A stretch of 64,000 nt of DNA from Aralia elata (taxonomy: Eukaryota; Streptophyta; Magnoliopsida; Apiales; Araliaceae): positions 124,001 to 188,000 of the forward strand of contig JAVJAP010000027.1 in assembly GCA_034770075.1 (NCBI GenBank), given 5' to 3'. How positions within the stretch are numbered: position 1 is the stretch's first letter; each line of letters opens with the position of its first letter. Positions 22,885-34,606 of this stretch are shown here, piece after piece. The position numbers were made by a program, and so were the translations under genes. The notes below the pieces were generated by a model, which saw only the letters and a list, made by a program, of their open reading frames with translations, was not told the DNA's origin and did not search any database.

Positions 22885-25800
22885 AGAAATTTGAGAATAG
22901 TTCTCAAGGCTGAAAAGCTATCTTATGTCCTTAATACGCTTATCCCTGCAATGGTTGTAGACAATGCCTCAGAGGAAGAGATTGCTACTTTTAGAAAGTA
23001 GTAAGATGATGCACAGTTGGCTCAATGCATCATGCTCGCATCCATGAGTAACGAGCTTCAGCGTCAGCATAAAACTATGGATGCTCCTACTGTACTCCAG
23101 CACCTTCAAGGAGTTGAAGGGTGAGGAAAGTAGGACTATTAGATATCAGATATCTAAGGAGCTCTTCCGATCTAGAATGACTGATGGCACTACAGTATAG
23201 ACAAATGTCCTAAAATGATCAATATGATTGAACAATTGGGACAACTAGGTTTTAATGGATGGAGAGTTGATCCAAGATTTGATCTTGCAATCACTTCTAG
23301 ACTCTTTCTCACAAATTGTTGTGAATTTCACATGAACAAGCTATATGTTAGCCTGCCTGAATTGCTTAAACATGTTGAAAACAGTAAAGAGTCATTTTCC
23401 AACCAAGAAAGACCAAGTCTTACTGGTAGATGATTCTTCCAGGAAGCGGAAGACGGCCAAAGGATCTTCTTAAAAGAAGAACAATTTAAAGAAGGTATAT
23501 GGAAAGGCAATAACTAAGGACACTAAGAACAAAAACTGATGCAGATAGCAAAGGAGTTTGCTTCCACTGCAATAAGCCTGGACACTTGAAAGGAAACTGT
23601 AAGGAGCATCTTGCAGAGGCTAACCAGAAGAAGCTTAGTGAAGCTTCGGTTGCAGATATAGGTTTGTTCATGATTAAAATAAATTTTTCTGTAAGTCAAG
23701 GTTCTACTTAGGTATTGGATATCGGCTATAGTTCTCACATATGCAATCCAATCCAGAGACTAAGCAGAAGTAGAAAGCTAAACAAAGAGTAAGTAATCTT
23801 ACGCGTGGAGAATGGAGCAATGGTTTCTACATTAGCCGTAGGAACTTATAGTTTAGCGTTGCCTACGGGCAAGTCTATTAAGTTAATAAGTTGTTATTAT
23901 GTTCTAGTTCTCATTAGAAACATTAGAATATTCATTGTTGGACAAGGAAGATTCTGGTATTATATTTAAGAACAATTGTTGTTCTATTTATAATGATGTT
24001 TTGTTTGAAACTGGAAGAACACTTGATAGACTTTGTAAACTTGACTTACATGATAAATAATTTTGCAAATTGAACAAACTAGTAAAAGAAAAGGAGATGG
24101 TCATTCAAAGAGTTGAATGTGTGTATTTGATAAAATACAAGTCTGAATCATTTGAAATGTTCAAAGAATTCAGAAGTGAAACATATTGACAAAGTATTAA
24201 GATTCTTTGATCAGATCGAAGAAAGAATACTTGTGCAATGAGTTTCTAGATCATCTCAAAATGGTATTTTCTCATAATGGACACCTCCTGATACGCAATA
24301 ATTGATTGGTGTATCTAAAAGGAGAAATTGTACCTTGTTGGAAATGGTGCAGTCCATAATGATTTTTACCGACATTCTAGTATCCATCTGGGGTTATGCC
24401 CTAGAAACGACTGCATATCTACAAAATAAGGTAACCTCAAAATCCGGCCCTAAAACTCCATAAAAGTTATGGATAGGGAGGATTCCTAATCTTAAGTATG
24501 TTAAGATAAGGGGTTGTCCAACTTATGTGAAAAGGTTTCAAAGATAAGTTTGGGACAAAATTTGACAAGTGCAGATTTGTGGGATATCTTAAAGAAAGTT
24601 TAGGGTATTATTACTATAATCCTACACGCTGCCTTCTTAGATAAAGGTGTTTATCATTGAAGGAGCTAGTGGGAGGGTAATAGATCTTGAAGGAGTTCAA
24701 GAATCACAAAGCACTTTAAGTCGAACCGAGGAACCTATAGATAGACCTATTGTACCATAACCGAATCATAAATCTGGAAGCGTACCGAAGATACCTAGAA
24801 GGTATGGATTCATCACAGGGATGATGATGAGGTACGCATCATAGAGGATGATGATCCAGTTATATACGATGAGGCTATGAGTAGAAGACACTCAGAGAAA
24901 TGGCAGATGGCCAAGAAATCCGAAATGGACTCCATGTATGAGAACCAAGTATAGACTCTGGTTACTCCACAAAAGGGCATAGTGCCTAAAGTGTGAATAT
25001 GGGTCTTTAAGAGAAAGACTAGGACAAATGACAAGGTGGAGACCTATAAGACCAGACCTGTTTAAAAGGTTTTTCAAGTCAAGGAGTTGACTGTGATAAA
25101 ACCTTATTACCGGGTAATGCTCAAGTCCATTTGGATTTTGCTTATGATTGCAACTTATTACGAAATCTGGCAAAATGGATGTGGAGACACCCTTCCTCAA
25201 TGAAGACTTGAAGAGAATGTATGTATGATACAGCCAGAGAAATTTGTTTCAAAGGATGAAACAAATCATGTTTTAAGTTACAATGATCCATTCATGGATT
25301 AAAGCAAGCTTCTCAAAGATGGAACATTCGTTTTGATGAGACAATCAAAAGAGTTTGATTTTATCAAAAACGAGAATGAACCTAGTGGGTACAAAAGGGT
25401 CAGTGGGAGCGCTGTAACATTCTTGGTATTATATGTTGATATACTACTGATAAGGAATAACATACCAATGCTACAATCGGTAAAGATAAAATTGTCTAAA
25501 CATTCCTCCATGAATGACTTGGGAGGAGCATCCTATAAATTGGGGATATAAGTCTATATAGATAGATTTAAAAGGATGTTTGGCTTGACCCAAGGAACGT
25601 ATATTCATTTGATGCTAAAGGCGTTTAGCATGGCAAACTCCAAGAGAGGTCTCATGATGATGAGCCATGGAGAGAATCTCTCTAAAATTGTCCCCAATTG
25701 AAAGAGAGATCACATGAGTTACTATCATGTATGCAATGAATATACTAGGCTTGATGTTGATCAGTCATATTCTGGAGAAGATTACTGTAAGACAGTGATA

Positions 25801-26220
25801 AACATCTTTAGGTACTTAACTGGTACTGAAGATGTGATAATGATTCATGGTAGGTCTGAATTAAAACTAGAGGGCTAAACAGACTCAAGTTTTTTCAGAC
25901 TGACCAAGACGATAACAAATCCACTTTAGGGTAAAACGTTACCTTGAAAGGTGGTGCAGTGAATTGGAAAGGTTCCAAGCAGCAAAGTGTTGTTGGTTTA
26001 GTGACAAAGACAAAGTATATAGCTGTAAATGAAGCTGCAAGTTGATTGTTTGGATGAATAGTTCATCACAGAACTAGGAATAGTTCCTAAGTCTCATCTT
26101 GGATTCAAACATGTGTTGCGGCACTTTCATTTGATTAGTGGAATCATTGAAAGAGGAAAAGTCACTATAGAGACAGTGGACTCTGGAGAACAACATTGCA
26201 TATCCATTTACTGAAGCTTT
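22885..26220 (+). pseudogene. Copia-2 gag-pol remnant
   Basis: Same order as Copia-1. gag (22885-23433) has a Trp codon turned into a stop within RK*. The CCHC zinc knuckle (23559-23600, CFHCNKPGHLKGNC) is intact. The protease has DIG instead of DTG and a stop before it (about 23708-23725). Integrase pieces lie at about 24120-24470. RT lies at 25333-25550 with YVDI at 25432-25443. The RNase H end is at about 26030-26200. It shares with Copia-1 the missing IN N-terminal region, the missing second Asp of the RT motif and the missing RNase H segment, although the two insertions have different TSDs. It also has private stops and frameshifts throughout. Not functional. Confidence 0.88.
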
Positions 26221-26289
26221 ATCCAAACATCAAATGATCGTCACTTAGAGAAGAAGGGTATTAGATACCATGACGATTGACTTTAGTGC

Positions 26290-26300
26290 AAGCGGGAGAT
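26290..26300 (+). promoter_or_regulatory. Copia-2 polypurine tract
   Basis: AAGCGGGAGAT directly before the 3' LTR start TGAAAG. One C interrupts the purines. Confidence 0.85.
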
Positions 26301-28106
26301 TGAAAGTAGTATGCACACAAGCCAATCATATTTGATATGATGTAGCATATACTTTGTAATCTTATTCGGTTATTAAAGGCATTTTATATTATCTACATGG
26401 TGCTGTTATATTAAATGTAATAAACCCATAGTTTTGAGCAATGCTTTTAGAATCATGATGGGGATCATGCTAATGAGATCTAAATTCTAGATAGCTCACA
26501 AACTAAAATCGTTCCTGATCGATGGATTACTGAAAAAGGGGATTAGTGAATCCAGATAGATTAGTACATACGTTGCTTGCTCTTATGAAGAGGATGATTG
26601 ATCTCATAATCATTTCTGTGGAGACACTAAAGCAAGTATGTAGGTGCTTATTAGAGAGTAAGTTCACTAAACGTGGCGCGCTAAGGAATACCTAATGGAG
26701 TTTTACTCGTCTGTCAATAGGAATTTCTCTAGTGATAGTAGTACAAGTGATCCTTGAACTTGAGATCATCATAGTATCTTGTGTATGATGAGTTATACTT
26801 TGACATGTCCCTTAAGACCTTTAGGGTATATCAAAGGGTATGATTGGGTATAATAAGTTGTACATGGAGATAGGTGAATGATCAACAAAGAATCTACCAC
26901 TTCTAGTAAAAGGAGAGAATTTCCTATGTGATTCGATAAATGACGACTCAGAAGTCTTTGGCCAAAGCAGAATGAAATTAGAAAGGAGTTTCTAATTTAC
27001 ATTATCAGAGTTGTGCATTTGAGAATCGAAATACATATAATTAAATAAAATAAGATTTGACAGTAATTCCATGTCTTATATTTAATTGGGACATTGTATG
27101 GTAGAAGGATTGAATTGTACGGTAACTATTCACTGAAAGGTTCTTTTGTGATTAATGTTGAAATCTATATTATCTAGAAAATCGTTGATCGCTAAGGGGG
27201 CTTACCCTTATTGTAGAATAAATATTATTTATTTAAATGAATTAAATAGTTTAATTTATTTATTTAAATAAGATTAGAATTGTTCTAATTGATTTATTCA
27301 CAACCGGTTTAATATGGAGAACCTAAAGGGTCACACCGCAAAAGGGAAATATTTATTTAAGAAGTAAATGGCATAATCGTAATAATAAGTTAAGTGTATT
27401 TAATTTAATCTATGGAGATAGAATAAATTAAATAGCTTAATATTTATTATTTAATATTTTGAAAATATTAAATATAAATTAATAAGAGGAGTCTTATTAT
27501 TATTACTATTACTATTATTTAATTCCTAATAGGGATTAGGAATTAATTAATAGAAGTACTTTCTCATGAATTCCTAATTGGATTAGGAGTTCAATTAATT
27601 AAAGGAGTTTAATTAAAATAAAAACCCTAATCCTAAATAGTTTAGGAGGGTTCCCTATATCTATAAATAAGAGGAGTCTTATCATGATTTAGGGTTAGAC
27701 AATTTACACACTCTTCCATGAGAATTGGAGAGAGAGAGTACTTGCAATTTCTATAGAAATAGAAACTAGGGTTTTGCCAACACCCATCTTCTTGAACAAC
27801 TATTATTCCTTGGTGGATCACCTCTAGAGGCCAAACACTTGGGTGGCTAACGTTGATCAAAGGAAGGAATCTCATTGGTGAAATTCAAGGAGAACACGAA
27901 GGATTTGGAGGTGAACTCGTACCTGTGGAAGCATGGTTCTACAAGGGTATGATTCTCATACTTTATCTTTTTCGTTTAATTGATAATTGAGCACATGGAT
28001 GATCATGGTGATGGTTTGTATGAAAAATTTTAAAATCCAATTTTATCGCGCTTGCGCACTATTTATGTAATTTGATTACATGTTCGCGCTATGTAGAAAT
28101 CTAACA
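26301..28106 (+). repeat. Copia-2 3' LTR
   Basis: 1806 bp, uninterrupted, from TGAAAGTAG to TCTAACA. TATA box TATAAATA at 27662-27669, flanked by telo-box-like AAACCCTA/TAGGGTTT sites. Followed by the TSD ATAAG. Confidence 0.95.
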
Positions 28107-28171
28107 ATAAGATTACAAAGTATATGCTACATCCTATCAAATATGATTGGCTTGTGTGCATATTACTTTCA
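28107..28171 (-). repeat. Copia-C LTR, terminal piece
   Basis: After the TSD copy (28107-28111) the reverse copia LTR resumes and ends TTACTTTCA at 28171. The flank is AGTCT, not a PPT, so this is an outer element end. Confidence 0.9.
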
Positions 28172-28408
28172 AGTCTATACTAATTAAATTAATTAGTTTT
28201 GACCAACTATTAGACCTCATCTCACCGCTTAATCTATAATAAATATTTAATACACATATATTTATTCTCTTATCATATACGCCACATAAATAAATATATA
28301 TATATATATAACACATATATATTTTACATTCAGCCTACTACACCTCATAATAAGAATTTTATTAAATTCTTATTTTAATTTATTCTTGAAAAAATTTGGG
28401 TTGTCACA
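28172..28408 (-). repeat. End of a chromovirus-like LTR
   Basis: An AT-rich stretch ending AATTTGGGTTGTCACA at 28408, which on the minus strand is a TGTGACAACCC start typical of Tekay-like LTRs. No PPT follows, so it is an outer boundary. The body of the LTR is presumably to the left of the window, separated by the nested insertions. Confidence 0.5.
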
Positions 28409-28613
28409 ATATTAGGTGGAGAACGTTGAGATGATGGACTTGGTGGATTCGGTTTATGAGGATTGAGAAGATCTACGTCAAGCAAACGACGTTAAACAAA
28501 TGCGCTGCTTAGGAGGAAACCCAAGATCTCAGATTTGCTTTTCTGTCTCTTTTACTTTTACTTTTTGCATTTTAGTTGCATTCTATTTAGTGACTTCGTC
28601 TTTGCATAATTGT

Positions 28614-28654
28614 CTTACATTGGGGACAATGTAAGGTTTGAGTGTGGGGGAGAG
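28614..28654 (+). other. Hairpin plus purine-rich tract
   Basis: A perfect 9-bp stem (28614-28622 with 28627-28635) around the loop GGGA. AGTGTGGGGGAGAGG follows about 6 nt later. Same design as 13662-13701 with a different stem sequence. Confidence 0.7.
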
Positions 28655-29096
28655 GTTTAGGTTAGTCTAGGGTAGGTTTTTACTCTAAGTTTGATAATTT
28701 GAGTTGTTTTGTGGAAAAATTGAAAAACAAAATGAAACTTTTTGGCTCTATGATCTTGTTTGGCTAAGTTTTCAAAGGTTTTTAGCTATGGAATGAAAAA
28801 TGATGCTAATTTGATAGAATTTGTTTGATGTTGAATTAGTTGATAAATGATGAAAACTAAGTCATGATCCATAGTAACCGATTTATATCTAATTTGTGTT
28901 ACATGAGTTCTTGAATATGTGATATATGTTTATTGGGAGGAGTTATCTGTGGAGTTGTCTACGTGTAATGATTTCATTATTTAGGACTATTTAACTGCTT
29001 ATGTTGTTTGCAGGACCATGAGCATAAGAACCTGAGGAAGTTTGAAAAGTTTTCGAAAATTTGAAAAAAAAAGTGCAAAAGAGAAACATATGGCGG

Positions 29097-29253
29097 GTTG
29101 AGATGGAGCATAAAACGCACTCACCCATAAACACATGCAATGAGAAGGAGTGTAAAACGCACTCATTGGTAAGCAGATAAGTGAGATGAAGCATAAAATA
29201 CACTCACTTGAGAAAAAATGAGAAAGGTGAAATGGAGCATAAAATGCATTCAC
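29097..29253 (+). repeat. Degenerate repeat ATGGAGCATAAAACGCACTC, four units
   Basis: Units start near 29103, 29145, 29186 and 29231, spaced 41-45 bp. A single related unit occurs in Athila-A at about 13284. Confidence 0.8.
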
Positions 29254-29603
29254 CTGAAAAAGGAAGTGAATTTCATGGTTCTGGTGAAAATAAAAAAAAT
29301 GAATGGCAGAGGAAATATGTCCTGAGTTCTAAGTCAGTGTGCACAGCTGTTGTTCCATGATAACTGAGTTGAGTATGTGTGTAGATCATGGGAAGAATAC
29401 TTATGTGGATACAATTTGATTTAGAGAAAGTTCAATGGTGAAGGATAAAGTTGTTGTTATACATTGATTGATGAAGTGTTGACTTGATTTTTGTCGATTA
29501 GTATTGATATTCATGGTTGGTACCTGAATTGGAACCTTTGAAAGTTTAATTAAATAGAATTCTGATGATCTTAATAAGACATTTGTTTTGGTATACACGA
29601 GGA

Positions 29604-32118
29604 TGTGTAACTTTATCAGACTACCTTAACTTTGATATTAACTTACTACCTCTTTCATTCATCTTTCCATATCCAGTTCATGGACGAAAATTTATTCTTA
29701 GCCCAAGTCTCATCTGACTTGCTTCGACTCATGACTACCTACTTATTCTCAGGTATTAACATCTTTAGCAACATATCTCATAAACTCATACATAAACTTT
29801 ATCTTTTAATACTCTTTCATTTTCATCATAATACATCATATCCTTATATAATCATAATCTTTCATATCTTCGTCTCTTCATCTATTATTTCTTATAATTA
29901 TCTCTTACCTCATTTTCCGTTCATGACATGTCTACCCTTTGCGTTTAATTCTCTTTATTCACGTTCAATGTTGTCCGATTTATATAACGACAATTTACGC
30001 GCAAGTATACGCGGTCAACAAGTAATAAAGAGTAAGTAGAGTATCGATCCCACGAGGAATTGTTACTAGTCTTTTCCAAGTACTAATCTTTTATCATCTC
30101 AATCTTATTTAAACAAATAATAATTAATTTTGTTGTGTTGCATTAATAAAGATAACAATTAATCCAAGAACTATAGAAAGCATTAAGATAATGAAATCTA
30201 ATATTAACAAGTCTAAGATTGCAATTTCCCCCAACACTTCACTTAAATATCCTAACTCTCTCTTTTCAACTAGTTAAATCACAAGGATTGTTACCCGAGA
30301 AATCACAAGTATGTCTAAGCCTCTCTCGATGGTCAAATACGTATTTCCCAATGCGGTGTATAGATATATCTTTATTCTACACACTAGCAAGAATCCAATA
30401 TCAAGAATAATTAATAAGACACGTGTCACCAAATCTCATTAATCACCCTATCAATTATCAACTTTCGCAATAGAAATCATTAAGCATGGATTCTCCAAAG
30501 GATACATGTGGTATTTAGGTATATGTCTATCCTAAATACAATCAAATTATCCATTCATGAGGGTAATAAATAAAACACACGTCACTCAATTTCATAAATT
30601 ACCCATAGGAATATCTAATTTTCACATGATATCATAACAAGGTCTCAACCTATACTTCCTCTCTCAATTCCATATACGTTCCCAAGGTAATTACTAGCTA
30701 GGTAATTAATAAATAAAGCACAAATTATGATATCCAATCACAAATTATTAACCAACATTAAAGAGAGAGCATTCGATTCAAACTATATATTGGGTTCCAT
30801 TGAAATCTTAGAAAACAAGTTTTAGGTCATGGTAACTACAAATAACATCATATTCAATTTATACATCATGTTGGATTACAAAATAAAAGGGAAAACTAGA
30901 GATAAAACCACTTTTGTAGATTTTCATATGATATTTATGGATTGATGATGAACCCTAGTTTCTCCTCCATGGTTTTGCAATCCTTGATGCTTTAGCTCCT
31001 TGGCGTTGCTTGATTTAGCTTGATTTTATCACTTTGGCCCTCTAATTTGATGTATTGTGTAGCCTCCTCTCCCTAGAGTTGCTGATTTCTATCTAGCATA
31101 ATGATATTTCGTGCCTCCTCTGTTAGTATAAACCCCCTGGATGCCTAACCTAGCTTAGCACACCAAAATAGACCAAAATCCCGCACATTTTAGCTTTCTG
31201 CTACAGGCGCTCTCGCCCCGGCGAGGATTTTGGCTTACGTTTTCTCGCCGCGGCGAGGAATTTGTGTAGGAAATTCCCACCCCGGCGTACTCACGTAAAA
31301 AGACTATAACTTCTCCATCCAAACTCGGATTTCGGCGATTAAGTAGGCTATGGAAAGCTAAGAAGTAGCTCTACAACTTTCATAACTGGAGCTTGACGAG
31401 ATACAGGCCGTAGCAAGGCTCAAATGGAGCCCGAAGCAACTGCTGCGTAAAATCCATGTCAAATCTGACGGTAAAATGACCATAACTCTCTCATATGAAC
31501 TTCAAATTGGATGATTTAAGATGTTCTGGAAAGCTAAGATCAAAATATACAACTTTCGTTCTTTGAGTTTTGAGAGATTCGGATTGGATCATGGGTGAAA
31601 TTGAGAAATAAGCAGCTGAAATGCCAAATTCACGCCGAAAACGCATTGATCCCAAGGGCCTTTATTTCAATACCTACAAAATAACGTAAAAACACATAAA
31701 AGCACACAAATACATATAAAAGTAATACAAAACTACATTACACAATAATAAGATGAAAACACATAAAACCAAACGAAATAGCTAAAGACTTACAAATTAT
31801 TAAGGCTAAAAGTACCCAATTTGTGTATATAAAACAAACTCATCATTCAACCATAATAGCTTATACCTCATTATTAACTAATCGTCTATCGAATCACTAA
31901 AACACCTTGCTTTAATGACTGATCTAAGAACATCATTCCATAACTTTCTTAGAACCTCTTACACCAAAGTCTCTCAACCATATCTGTCCCTTCTGACATA
32001 TAGATTAGATTAAAATATTTAATCATTCCTCCATTCCCAATCTAGGTCTTAAACTTTAACCTTTATTTAATCATTCAAGACTTTATTAAAAAGTCTTATA
32101 AATATCCGGGATATCACA
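29604..32118 (-). repeat. H: chromovirus-like LTR (reverse), host of solo LTR 2
   Basis: The right end is clear: ATATCCGGGATATCACA (to 32118) followed by TTCACCCCTCCTTCT, a minus-strand PPT, and a TTTCGTCCTCGAAATT stretch seen just inside E1 and F. The left end is uncertain; TGTGTAAC near 29604 is a candidate. Without the solo LTR it is about 0.63 kb. Confidence 0.5.
29969..31845 (-). mobile_element. Solo family-B LTR 2
   Basis: 1877 bp, reverse, TGTTGTCCGA...ACTCATCA, with a perfect TSD TTCAA (29964-29968 and 31846-31850). GC palindromes lie at 31212-31224 and 31243-31257. A TATA-like GTATAAAC on the plus strand (about 31126) is weak. The twin GGAAAGCTAA modules are near 31352 and 31529. 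Confidence 0.92.
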
Positions 32119-33563
32119 TTCACCCCTCCTTCTAAGAATTTCGTCCTCGAAATTACAGCACACTAATCTTTACTCATTCTTATTTACCAAAAATAGGTTT
32201 CCAATTTAACCTTTCTTTAATCACATTTGATTACCTTCTCAATTAATGAGTACCCTACTTTTTCCTCTTATGAGGACCTCTTCTATCATCACATCCTATA
32301 ATGAATTCTCTCTAAGAAATTTACACCTTCTATACATTCAGGAGTCTTCATAATTGTTAAATAATTGTGAAGCAGTATGAATAACTAGGAAATAAAATTT
32401 CCTTTGAAACTTTTCATATCATGCTGAGGGGTCATAAAAGACCATGAACTTTTCTTTTCGACTGAAAATACTCTTTGCAGGTACTTTAGGTGATCAGCCT
32501 ATCGTACCACTATATCGTGCACAACGTATTAACCTCCATAACGACTATATGCATTAATAGGTTGAACTATGTTAACCAACCAATACATCCCTTTTGTTTA
32601 CCTCAAACTTAGCACAAGATTTTGCACTAGAACAATTTGGCTTGAATATTTTCAATTAACTTTCAAATTTCATCATTTCTTATAAAAAGGTGTCTAGCCG
32701 AAACAAATGGCATCAACTCTTCTTTAATCTGCTCAAAATACTAAAATCATTTTATGACGTCATGATACCGCACTGTCTTGATAATATATTGAGGATTCCG
32801 TCATTTTGTGACTTTGTCATACTACAACATACCATAGTGGATTGACGATCATATGATCACATCTAACACTAGGTTATACTGCATTGATGACTTCATCGTT
32901 TATCATTTCTACACCATGTTCAATGGTGCATATGATTATATAAAATACATTTTGATATTTTTCAAATCATTTTTGTCTAGCTGAATAAATAACATAAACA
33001 TACGTAAAAATATAATTTTTTTAAAACAATTTTTTTAAGAGTTCAATCATTGAACAAATCTTTTCCAAGGCACATAAGTGCGAATACAAGCACGATTTGG
33101 AGATTTAGCATAGCTAGAAGATTTGAAATACGTACAATCCTCAATCATCTCCAATTTTCGTCTTTCTTCTTATATCTAATAACTCTATTCACTTTTGATT
33201 ATACTGATGTTTACGAATCACATAGAATCCTCATATCTCACTCGATGACCTTCCTTCTAATCTAGACCACAACACTGTTCATCAGACTTTCCATACATTA
33301 TGAGTTTAGGAACTCACCACAATAATATGAGTTTAAGAACTAGTCGTAGTAATCTGTAGTTCAAGAACTAATCAGGAACTGTCCATACGCCTAGGGCTCA
33401 AAAACTTACCATAGAATTATGAGTCATGAACTTACCACAAGTATGAGTTTTAAGAACTCACATCTAACCTTAATATTCCTTAATCTCTAATTATTAGATA
33501 TACATAGGAGAAAAGAATCACCTTCTCACCTTATATATAACGGATAAAGCGACACTCGATTTT
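32119..33563 (-). other. H internal remains, degenerate
   Basis: Starts with the PPT region (32119-32133). No pol frame survives that I can read. At 33296-33460 there are diverged about 30-bp repeats containing TATGAGTTTAAGAACT. Nothing else is supported. Confidence 0.4.
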
Positions 33564-34606
33564 TGTGATATTCTGGTCCTTAATAAGATTCGTATATATA
33601 AATTATGTGCTTATTAAATGAAAGTTCTTATTCTGACACTATGTTATTTGATTGTATATTTTAATAAAGAATTAGGTCAAATAAAAAAAATTCGAAGCTG
33701 CTTAGTCGTGCTTACACTGACAAAATGATTTGTCGTGCTTTCCACGATTTCACCAAGAAGCATCCCGATAAATTATTTTCAGCAATCTGATGTGTCATGC
33801 TTGGGAATGACAAAGTGATTTGTCGTGCTTCGAAGTTAATATAATAATATATTAACTGATAAAAACCTAAATAAGTTAATTAGGGTTTAAAATTGAATTA
33901 TAAACCATAATTATAAAACCTTAATTGACAATTGTTAACTGAATTTGTGAACCAAAACCCTAATTGGTGCACAAGAACCCTAATTGATATAATTAGATCT
34001 TAAGTAATGAATCATAATATAAATTATGAATCATTAACGTAAAATTTAAAACTTAATTGGAGGATTGAAACCCTAAATCATAAATTAGAAAACTCTAACC
34101 CTAATTAGAAAACCCTAAACCTAATTAGGAAACCCTAAACCTAATTAGGAGTTCCTAAATCTTAATTATGAAACTTAAGCTTAATTAAGTTATTACTAAC
34201 CTAATTAAGTTATCCTAATCATTCATTTCAAAACCCTAATCAAGATTAAGGTGAATTAAACCTAGATTAGTAAACTAACCAATTAGAAATCTTGTATGAG
34301 TGTGCTAGCTTGTGACCACCACATTCCAACACACTCCAGCACAAGCATGAGGCTAGGATCAGATCTTAAGAAGCACAAGTTCATTGGCTAGATATTTGTG
34401 GAGGCAAAAATGTGTGAAAAGTCCATAAAACCCTAATCCTTGCAATGTTATAAATAGAATGAGCCTCTGACCATTAGACTTGCGAATTCACAAGTTCATA
34501 CACTTCTAAATATAGTCTAGATAACATCTCAGTGAAGTTCCAAGCAGCTCCTAAAGATCAGATCAAAAGTTTGCTCAAAAAGGTGCAAAACCGTAATTTT
34601 ATGCTA
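33564..34606 (+). repeat. Forward LTR fragment I
   Basis: Begins TGTGATATTCTGG, has a good TATA box TATAAATA at 34449-34456 and a downstream R/U5-like section. Inside are 3-4 copies of TTTGTCGTGCTT (33705-33830) and a field of AACCCTAATT-type motifs (33950-34260). The right end is lost where the next LTR begins. Lineage not determined. Confidence 0.45.
34449..34456 (+). promoter_or_regulatory. TATA box of LTR fragment I
   Basis: TATAAATA in a typical plant context, pointing right. It opposes the minus-strand TATA of the neighbouring LTR J. Confidence 0.5.

Larger units (their letters stand above)
17244..28106 (+). mobile_element. Copia-2: complete but defective Ty1/copia retrotransposon
   Basis: Forward element of the same family as Copia-1, with LTRs at 17244-20841 (interrupted) and 26301-28106. 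The PBS is at 20843-20855 and the PPT at 26290-26300. It is inserted in the Copia-C LTR with a perfect TSD ATAAG (17239-17243 and 28107-28111). Excluding the nested solo LTR and its TSD copy it is about 9.06 kb. Only a few differences separate its LTRs in the first 130 bp. Its coding region is broken. Confidence 0.95.
28409..29603 (+). other. Second Athila-like remnant, 3' region
   Basis: Begins with a possible pol tail ending in a TGA at 28465-28467 (ENVEMMDLVDSVYED, damaged upstream). The pol-end signature GGAGGAAACCC (28503-28513) follows, then a hairpin with a PPT-like tract (28614-28650) and a four-unit repeat (29097-29253). The remainder to about 29603 shows no recognisable feature. There is no extra ORF here. 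Confidence 0.6.

Noticed and set aside
29632..30039. 135-codon plus-strand frame spanning the H LTR and solo LTR 2 boundary
   Set aside because: It crosses an insertion junction with a TSD and is AT-rich with hydrophobic low complexity. A chance frame.
33940..34260. Possible interstitial telomere repeat (AAACCCTAAA motifs)
   Set aside because: The motifs are separated by variable AT-rich bases and are not in heptamer tandem order. They look like a decayed LTR-internal repeat.
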